A stretch of 64,000 nucleotides of DNA from Ottelia alismoides (taxonomy: Eukaryota; Streptophyta; Magnoliopsida; Alismatales; Hydrocharitaceae). The stretch is taken from assembly GCA_037367405.1 (NCBI GenBank), contig JAZKJV010002334.1, positions 558,001 through 622,000 on the forward strand, given 5' to 3'. Within the stretch, counting starts at the first letter, position 1. Every line of letters begins with the position of its first letter. A model generated the notes under the pieces. That model was not told where the DNA came from, made no database searches, and saw only the letters and a program-made list of their open reading frames with translations. The translations under genes were made by a program, and so were the position numbers. Shown in pieces: positions 57,435-64,000 of this stretch.

Positions 57435-60400
57435 ATGTTAGACAGCAAGGCAGATATCCCGTCTATGGGCGCATTTCGTGGTCCAGCGCCCATTGTCAAG
57501 ATGGATGGTACGAACTATGAACTGTGGGCAATGCAGTTCATGAGTATGATGAAGTCTACAGGTAAGAAGCACATTCTTACCGAGCCCGAGCCTGCAGAGA
57601 AGACTGGAGTCCATGCCTCATGGGAGGCTGATGATGCATATGCCAAGGTGTGGCTATCCGGCATATTGGCTATTGAAATCGCCAATGACATTCTACATCA
57701 ACCCACAGCGAAAGACATGTGGGATATCCTGGCAGCGACATATTCTCAGGCGAAGAACGAGACGAAGATCCTGCAACTACAACATGATATATTTACAATA
57801 AAGCAGAACGGCCGTCCTTTACATTCTCTTTATACATCATTGAGAGGGATGTTTGAGAAGCTCTATAGCTTCACGCCTCTTACCGCCACGCCAGAACAGC
57901 AGAAGACATACAGGAATGCGACGATGGTGGGTGTGTTTCTCGCTGCACTTGATCCGGAGTATGAGGCAGCACGTTCACAGATCCTGGCGGACTCGACTAT
58001 TCCTCCCATGGAGGAAGCTTTTCACAGATTGAGTAGGATCACAGTGCCTTCAGCAGCTGCAAGTCAGAATCCCTCAGCCATGGCGGCCAACAGAGGCCGC
58101 GGTTTTCATCACCAGGGCCGTGGACGTACTCCTCGTGGAAGGGGTGGCCGCACTAGGCCAACATGCTCATATTGTCACCGAGTAGGACATACTGAAGACA
58201 CATGCTACTCAAAGCATGGATTTCCTGCATCTGCACGAGTCGCTGAGCAGATAGAGCCCCCGTCTGCTGCTACATTGGATCAACGATTTGATGATCTAGT
58301 TGCCCGCCTCAGGGGCATTATCCCACCATCTGGTCCAGCACCGTCCACAGAGAATCATACTGATGCTGTTGCCTCTGCTTCTGCCTCTACTAGTACTTCA
58401 GGTAGTACACTTGCACTCCACAGTAGTAGATCTGATACTTTACCGTGGATCATGGACTCGGGCGCTACACATCATCTATGTGGCGACCAGAGTCTACTTA
58501 CAGGATACACTCAGATTCCTCCAGGACGGACAGTAGTGATTGCCAATGGCACTCACTCCCCTATCACGGGTCAGGGGGAGATTAGATTGACATCTTCTAT
58601 GCAGCTCAAGAATGTTCTACATGCACCGCATTTTTCTATGAAGCTGTTGTCAATTAGTCAGATTACGAAGGATCTCCATTGTCGAGCTATTTTTTATCCA
58701 TCTTCTTTGGTTTTTCAGGGCATCCGTACAGGCAACGTGATTGGTCATGGCTATGAGCAAGGAGGCCTTTATCGACTGAACCAGACCCCATTTGCTGGAA
58801 CCACATCTTCTCCTGCTGGACAAGTATCTCCTCTCCTGTGGCATATGCGCTTTGGTCATTTACCGCTTCAGAAGTTGCGTCTAGTTCTACCCTATGGTCT
58901 CTCTCACACACCTATCCAGTGTGAGGCATGTCAGTTGGGAAAGCATCACAGGTCATCTTTTCCCAGTAGTCAAGGTCGGAGTAGTAACTCCAAGTTTGAG
59001 TTGTTTCATATTGATGTCTGGGGTCCGAGTCGTGTTCCCGATCATCAGGGACACAGGTTCTATATTGTATTTGTGGATGATTTCTCTAGAGCGTCATGGG
59101 TCTTTCTAATGAAAAATAAATCTGAAGCAGGAAACATTATTATCCACTTTCTTAATGAAATTCAAAATGTTTTTTCCACTTCTGTCAAGATTGTGAGAAG
59201 TGATAATGCCTTAGAGTTGTGCACCAACATTCTAGCCAATTACTACTCCTCAAAAGGGATTATTCACCAAACATCTTGTGCTCATACATCTCAACAGAAT
59301 GGGGTTGCTGAAAGAAAACACCGTCACCTTCTTGATGTCACAAGGTCACTTCTTATTCAGAGTCATGTTCCGTACTCCTACTGGGGTGATGCAGTCCTTA
59401 CTGCATGTTACCTTATCAACCATATGCCTTCGTCTGTCTTGGATGAACAGATTCCTTTTTCACTCATTTACCGTGACAAGGATATGTTCATTCTTACCCC
59501 TCGTGTGTTTGGGTCAGTCGCATTTGTCCATCAGTTGTCGCCTGGTACTGACAAGCTCTCTCCTAGGGCTGTCAAGTGTGTCTTTGGGGGGTACTCCAGA
59601 ACTCAAAAGGGGTACAAGTGTTTTGATCCTGTGCGTCGGCGGTATATGATCAGTGCAGATGTTACATTTTTTGAAACTATTATGTATTTTTCAGAATCCG
59701 GAAACATGCAGCCAACACCTATATCTCCTGATACCGTATTCATGGCACCACCATCACCATTGCCACAAACAACACCACCGTCACCACCACCACCACCGCC
59801 GCCGCCACCACCACCACCGCCACTAGTATCCCCGCTACCATTCCATTACACACGCAGGCCTCCTCCAGCTCATGGTCCTGACCCGTCACCTAGCTCGCCT
59901 ATGGTATGTAATAAAAATATTAATGTTGATGGATCTGACGACATTTCTCAGCAGGATGCATTACAGGAGCATGGTGGTAACACAGAGGATCTGGATGTTC
60001 CAATCGCTCTACGCAAGCCGAAGAGAAGTTGTGCCAAATATCCATTATCAGCAGCTGTGTCTTTTGAGAGGCTTTCTGGAGACTTCAGGACGTTTGCATT
60101 GGCCCTTTCAGCTAAAGACATTCCACGGAACCACCATGATGCTTTGCAAGATGCTAGATGGCGGTTAGCAATGGAAGAAGAGATGGCGGCACTTCAGTCT
60201 AGAGGAACCTGGAGTTTGGTTCCTATACCTCCAGATGTCAGCCCGATGAGTTGCAAATGGGTGTTTACAGTTAAGCACAATGCGGATGGCTCCAGGTACA
60301 TGGCACGCCTAGTTGCACGGGGATTCACACAGACATATGGGGTAGATTACCTTGACACGTTCTCCCCTGTGGCGCGTCATTCCACTCTACGGATCCTGTT

Positions 60401-61649
60401 ATCAGTTGCAGTTGCTAGAGACTGGCCACTCTATCAACTGGACGTGAAGAATGCATTTCTGTATGGAGACTTGCAGGAGGAAGTCTATATGCAACAGCCA
60501 CCAGGTTTTGCTGTTGAGGGGGAGTGTTCCAAGGTTTGCAGATTACATAAGGCCATCTATGGCCTTAAGCAGAGCCCCAGAGCATGGTTCCAGAAGCTGT
60601 CAGACCTCTTTGAGAAACAAGGATATAAACGCTCCAATGCTGATCATTCCTTGTTTGTACAGAAGACGGTGAGAAGTATCGTTGTAATCATGGTTTATGT
60701 TGATGATATCTTGATTACAGGTGATGATGACCAGGGCATTAAGCAGGCAAAGGAAAGGCTGGGGACCGAGTTTGTCACCAAGGACCTGGGAGTCCTTAGG
60801 TATTTTCTGGGGCTGGAGTTTGCCAGAAATCCATATGGATTAGTCATGTCACAGAGGAAGTATGTTACTGATCTACTGAGTGAGACAGGTATGCTAGGGT
60901 GTCGACCTGCTACGACACCAATGGATCCTAGCATGAAGCTGCATGATGATGACACAGAGGAGGCGGACAGGAGAAGATATAGAGAACTGGTAGGCAAACT
61001 GTTATATGTCACGATCACTAGGCCAGAGATATTGTTTGCAGTGAGCCGTGTGAGCCAGTTCATGGAGCAACCACGCCAGGTGCATATGGATGCAATACAT
61101 ATGATACTTAGATATCTCAAATCTTCTCCAGGTGCAGGTCTGCTATTCAAGAAAGGAAAGGGGATTTCTATCTCAGCATGCGCAGATGCAGACTATGCAG
61201 GATGTCCCAAGGATAGGAAGTCCACCTCAGGGTATGCTGTCTATGTTGGAGATGCCCTAGTCTCATGGAGGAGTAAGAAACAAACTGTGGTAGCTAGATC
61301 TAGTGCTGAATCCGAATATAGGGCTATGGCCCAGGCTACTACAGAGATGATGTGGCTGAAAGCGGTGCTGACAGATTTATACCTAGATGTACCACTTCCT
61401 ATGAACTTGGAATGTGATAATCAGGCTGCTCTGTTTATTGCAAACAATCCTGCATTTCATGAGCGGACCAAGCATATTGAGGTGGATTGTCACTTCATAC
61501 GTGATATGATTCAGAAAGGATTCATTGCCACATCTCATGTTACTTCAGAGAACCAGACTGCAGACATATTCACCAAGGCATTGTTACGAGGTCCATTTCA
61601 GAAGTGTGCTTCCAAGCTGAGCATGATTGAGATCTATGCTCCATCTTGA
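57435..61649 (+). CDS. Copia gag-pol polyprotein, intact (1404 aa)
   Basis: One uninterrupted frame carries all domains in copia order. A gag region lies at about 20-200, with an Arg/Gly-rich stretch at 218-241 and a CCHC knuckle (C244, C247, H252, C257). The aspartic protease motif DSGA is at 341-344. The integrase zinc region has H470, H475, C496 and C499, and its catalytic D527, D590 and E626 keep the DD35E spacing. A proline run (about 777-800) comes from a CCA/CCG microsatellite. Reverse transcriptase includes LDVKNAFLYG and YVDD (1088-1091). RNase H includes DADYAGC (1251-1257) and SSAESEYRAMA. No stop or missing catalytic residue is seen, so the element could be competent. Activity is untested. 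Integrase before reverse transcriptase marks copia rather than gypsy. Confidence 0.95.
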   Translation: MLDSKADIPSMGAFRGPAPIVKMDGTNYELWAMQFMSMMKSTGKKHILTEPEPAEKTGVHASWEADDAYAKVWLSGILAIEIANDILHQPTAKDMWDILAATYSQAKNETKILQLQHDIFTIKQNGRPLHSLYTSLRGMFEKLYSFTPLTATPEQQKTYRNATMVGVFLAALDPEYEAARSQILADSTIPPMEEAFHRLSRITVPSAAASQNPSAMAANRGRGFHHQGRGRTPRGRGGRTRPTCSYCHRVGHTEDTCYSKHGFPASARVAEQIEPPSAATLDQRFDDLVARLRGIIPPSGPAPSTENHTDAVASASASTSTSGSTLALHSSRSDTLPWIMDSGATHHLCGDQSLLTGYTQIPPGRTVVIANGTHSPITGQGEIRLTSSMQLKNVLHAPHFSMKLLSISQITKDLHCRAIFYPSSLVFQGIRTGNVIGHGYEQGGLYRLNQTPFAGTTSSPAGQVSPLLWHMRFGHLPLQKLRLVLPYGLSHTPIQCEACQLGKHHRSSFPSSQGRSSNSKFELFHIDVWGPSRVPDHQGHRFYIVFVDDFSRASWVFLMKNKSEAGNIIIHFLNEIQNVFSTSVKIVRSDNALELCTNILANYYSSKGIIHQTSCAHTSQQNGVAERKHRHLLDVTRSLLIQSHVPYSYWGDAVLTACYLINHMPSSVLDEQIPFSLIYRDKDMFILTPRVFGSVAFVHQLSPGTDKLSPRAVKCVFGGYSRTQKGYKCFDPVRRRYMISADVTFFETIMYFSESGNMQPTPISPDTVFMAPPSPLPQTTPPSPPPPPPPPPPPPPLVSPLPFHYTRRPPPAHGPDPSPSSPMVCNKNINVDGSDDISQQDALQEHGGNTEDLDVPIALRKPKRSCAKYPLSAAVSFERLSGDFRTFALALSAKDIPRNHHDALQDARWRLAMEEEMAALQSRGTWSLVPIPPDVSPMSCKWVFTVKHNADGSRYMARLVARGFTQTYGVDYLDTFSPVARHSTLRILLSVAVARDWPLYQLDVKNAFLYGDLQEEVYMQQPPGFAVEGECSKVCRLHKAIYGLKQSPRAWFQKLSDLFEKQGYKRSNADHSLFVQKTVRSIVVIMVYVDDILITGDDDQGIKQAKERLGTEFVTKDLGVLRYFLGLEFARNPYGLVMSQRKYVTDLLSETGMLGCRPATTPMDPSMKLHDDDTEEADRRRYRELVGKLLYVTITRPEILFAVSRVSQFMEQPRQVHMDAIHMILRYLKSSPGAGLLFKKGKGISISACADADYAGCPKDRKSTSGYAVYVGDALVSWRSKKQTVVARSSAESEYRAMAQATTEMMWLKAVLTDLYLDVPLPMNLECDNQAALFIANNPAFHERTKHIEVDCHFIRDMIQKGFIATSHVTSENQTADIFTKALLRGPFQKCASKLSMIEIYAPS

Positions 61650-61656
61650 GGGGGAG

Positions 61657-61798
61657 TGTTGACGCATATTGAATAACTGTATCTCTTTGTTATTTTATTT
61701 TCTTGTTATTCTCTTTATGTAATTTATCCATAGGCTACTCTCCTATATAAGAGAGCCTAGGGCTATGGAATAGATCATTTCATTCACGTTTCCCAACA
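61657..61798 (+). repeat. 3' LTR of the copia element (142 bp)
   Basis: Pairs with 56738-56879 over the full length with four substitutions and no indel. It directly follows the purine tract after the stop codon. Confidence 0.95.
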
Positions 61799-62269
61799 GC
61801 ATGCATTTATAAACAATTGCAATGCATTATACCATTATGTATATGTAATGTTTTATGTTTTTCTCATGTATTGTTTTCACGAGTATATGCAATGTATTGC
61901 CGAATATTTTTATATATGCTGATTAAGGTTTTGCTCATGTAGTGTATGTACGTGTATTGAAGTTTTGTTATTATGAATCATCTAATATGTGAAGTTTTTA
62001 TGGTAAATATTTTTTTGTGATTAAGTACAAGGCAATTAAAAGCATACACCCATCTAACATGAACCATTTTTCTTAAATGTTCTTTAACTCCACTTAGATA
62101 CATAAATTCAGTAGTAATGTTATTCATATATATTTATTTATTTTTAAATTAAAAATTAGAAAACTGCATAGAACCGCATATTGCATATACCCCTGCATAT
62201 CGCTTATTCAGTATTCGGTGACCTGTCCGAACGCATACGCATACCGCTTTCCTGAACCTTGATATTTAT

Positions 62270-63430
62270 GGAAGAAGATTGCTTAAATTTAACCTCTTTC
62301 ATATTCATATTTACCATTAACATGTCCAATTATTTCAGTGAACTCTTGCTATTACACCCTTAAGCATGCGAATTCGAATACCCAAATAAGAAAAAATTTT
62401 GAGACGAGGGTGTTAGACCGTTCTGGTAGGGTATAGTGGCACAGGGAAACATTAGATCGTTCTTCATCTAAGTTCACCCTCTTCAGACATTACACCCCAT
62501 ACTGGTAGGGTATGGGGGCACGGAGGGACATTAGACCGTTCTTCATCTGGGTTTAGCATGACATACGGTTAGAATTCAAATCGTATGATTCATATCAACT
62601 TGGATATCTTTACTGACAACTATAGCTAATCATTGTAAATAACATACGGTCAGGATACTAATATGTTCGTGCTGAGTTTTAATATATGGATGTTAATATA
62701 TGTTATAACGCGTCCGGGAACTCCATAATATTGCACCTTTCTTGGAGATATCTTAAAATCAAGCATATTCTTTTTCCTCTATTTTTTTGAAGAATCGTCA
62801 CCCATGAACTGCTCAATTTAAGAGTTCTTAGTCCAAATGAGTTATTACATCTTCCAATGGTATTGTACTCAAAATCACGGACTGGTTGTCCTCAATTAAT
62901 CTCATTAATTTGGAGCCAGGTTCCAGAGGGAGCTACAACGTCACTTTTTAAGTTGATGCATTAGGATCACTCCATACTTGTCCACGACTGAATGGACCAT
63001 TGCAGGTGATTATCATCAAGTCAATTCGCATGAGTTTCAGGGCAGGACAGTTCAAATTATTTTTGAGCATGGACCAAATGAAAAATATGTTTAAGCATTA
63101 ACCAACTTAGAAACTTAATTGCGACATTAGAAGCAAATGGTGGCAACAACCTGTACATTAGTATTTGTCGAGAATTTTATTCAAAGAATTAAAGCAATAT
63201 AACCAAGTGATCAGTTCAACGATGAACCTTGATCGAGAGGAAATATAACATATTCTCCAAATAATACCTTGCTCCGTTGAAGAATTTTAGTTTTCTTCTT
63301 CCTTCTCCTTTTCTTTCCAACTCCATCACCTCCCTTCCCCTCTGCTCTCTCCCAAACCTTTCACTCTTCGCAACCCCTTGCAAGTTGTGTGCGGTGATTT
63401 GAGCTCTGATGCAGCACAAAATTAACATAT
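62270..63430. other. Intergenic DNA with one short duplication
   Basis: GGTAGGGTAT and CATTAGA-CGTTCTTCATCT recur at about 62425 and 62514 (period about 89). No gene is supported. A 70-codon minus-strand frame at 63216-63428 is unconvincing. Confidence 0.45.
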
Positions 63431-63439
63431 AGGGCTTGA

Positions 63440-63922
63440 TATTTTTATCTGTTAATTTTATTTACGTTTATTCAAGTTGTCACAATGTTTATTTAAATAA
63501 AGAGATCGTGTGTGATCTCGAAATTAATTAGTCAGTTTTAAATTTAATTTTCGAATTTTGAATTAGAGTCAAATTAGGATACTGTAGATTTGAATCTCGA
63601 TTCAAATCAATTAAGATCGACTCAGATTTTATTTTTGATTTACTTTCTATTTTTCTAATTCCACCTCTACTATATAAAGAGGTTGTTAGTCTATTGTAAA
63701 AGAAAAGTTCAGTTGATATTGAAAATTGAGATTCATCTCATTATCTCTCTCTCTCTCTCTCACTTGTCTCTCTCCTTCCCCACGCGATCTACGCGCTTCT
63801 TCTTCCTCGAATCTCGTGCAACCGGTGCGCTTTCTCTTCTCAATCCCTCCAATTTCTTCTCCACCGAAATTCCACCGTTAAAAATTTATTTTAATCATTG
63901 TGCAAATTCAATTTTGTGTCAA
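63440..63922 (+). mobile_element. 5' LTR of a second LTR retrotransposon (left border uncertain)
   Basis: A TATA box (CTATATAAAGAGG, about 63670-63682) and CT-rich leader-like sequence lie upstream of a terminal CA that directly precedes a primer binding site. No second LTR lies in the window, so the left border is a guess. Confidence 0.6.
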
Positions 63923-63923
63923 T

Positions 63924-63935
63924 TGGTATCAGAGC
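63924..63935 (+). other. Primer binding site, initiator Met tRNA type
   Basis: TGGTATCAGAGC is the exact complement of the 3' end of plant initiator Met tRNA, as used by many copia and some gypsy elements. Confidence 0.85.
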
Positions 63936-64000
63936 ATGGCAACCGAATCGTTCCTACGATTCGACGACCCGATCACACATTGGAAGATGCAATACGATTT
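63936..64000 (+). CDS. Start of a gag ORF, cut by the window end
   Basis: The ATG directly abuts the primer binding site and the frame MATESFLRFDDPITHWKMQY stays open to the window edge. Its position identifies it as gag. The peptide is too short to assign a lineage. Confidence 0.6.
   Translation, partial: MATESFLRFDDPITHWKMQYD

Larger units (their letters stand above)
56738..61798 (+). mobile_element. Complete Ty1/copia retrotransposon (5061 bp)
   Basis: Two 142-bp LTRs (TGTTGACGC to CCCAACA) enclose a single long gag-pol frame. A perfect 5-bp duplication GCATG lies at 56733-56737 and 61799-61803. The primer binding site (from 56880, TGGTATCAAAGC, complementary to initiator Met tRNA with one mismatch) directly follows the 5' LTR. 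A purine tract (61648-61656) directly precedes the 3' LTR. The LTRs differ at four positions, so insertion was fairly recent. The LTRs are unusually short. The lineage is not assigned. Confidence 0.95.
56488..62261. mobile_element. Non-autonomous hAT element interrupted by a copia retrotransposon
   Basis: The ends CATTGTTCATGAAATCGG and CAAGGTTCAGGAAAGCGG (reverse of right) are inverted repeats. Perfect 8-bp duplications ATATTTAT lie at 56480-56487 and 62262-62269. Without the copia insertion the element is about 708 bp. It carries GCATATGC/GCATATACCC-type repeats at both ends (56520-56650 and 62165-62250), so it could form long imperfect hairpins. Confidence 0.85.

Overview
This window is nuclear DNA from a flowering plant with a repeat-rich genome. 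Introns have GT/AG borders, genes carry plant-type TATA boxes, and TA/GA microsatellites are common. Ty1/copia, Mutator-like (MULE), hAT, Tourist-like, LINE and SINE families are all present. The few host exons are very GC-rich inside AT-rich intergenic DNA, which resembles monocots, but I cannot name the species. I see no bacterial operon, CRISPR array, rRNA gene or intact tRNA gene.

Host genes are sparse. A four-exon gene on the minus strand (5954-7436) encodes a plant-type protein of unknown function with a C-terminal coiled coil. Two related 91-residue Cys-rich proteins lie on the minus strand at 18895-19170 and 25567-25842, each with its own TATA box. The last exon of an apparent ALF4/glomulin-like gene lies on the minus strand at 36217-36437. 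Other host-like pieces (the 3002-3484 ORF, the promoter at 28481, the 47440-47660 exon-like stretch) are uncertain.

Layout: 1-5.9 kb is intergenic with a Tourist-like MITE and a hAT MITE. 5.9-7.7 kb holds the four-exon gene. 8.2-18 kb is AT-rich with MITEs, an LTR-like relic and LINE remnants. 18.9-26 kb holds the two small paralogues, separated by a 1.24 kb non-autonomous MULE and a cluster of six fold-back elements, most of them flanked by (TA)n. 26-35 kb has more fold-backs and a hAT MITE split by a second GC-rich non-autonomous MULE. 36-41.5 kb has the ALF4-like exon and a LINE relic interrupted by a hAT fragment, a SINE and a Tourist-like MITE. 43.5-47.4 kb is a decayed autonomous hAT. 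49.5-54.1 kb is a complete but mutated MULE whose transposase frame runs into a truncated plant mobile domain (PMD). 54.2-55.4 kb is an LTR relic split by a small hAT derivative. 56.5-62.3 kb is a hAT MITE holding a young, ORF-intact copia element. The window ends inside the 5' end of another LTR element, just after its primer binding site.

The genes do not form a pathway. The main content is the layered insertion history, which target-site duplications let one read in several places, and the MULE-PMD fusion.
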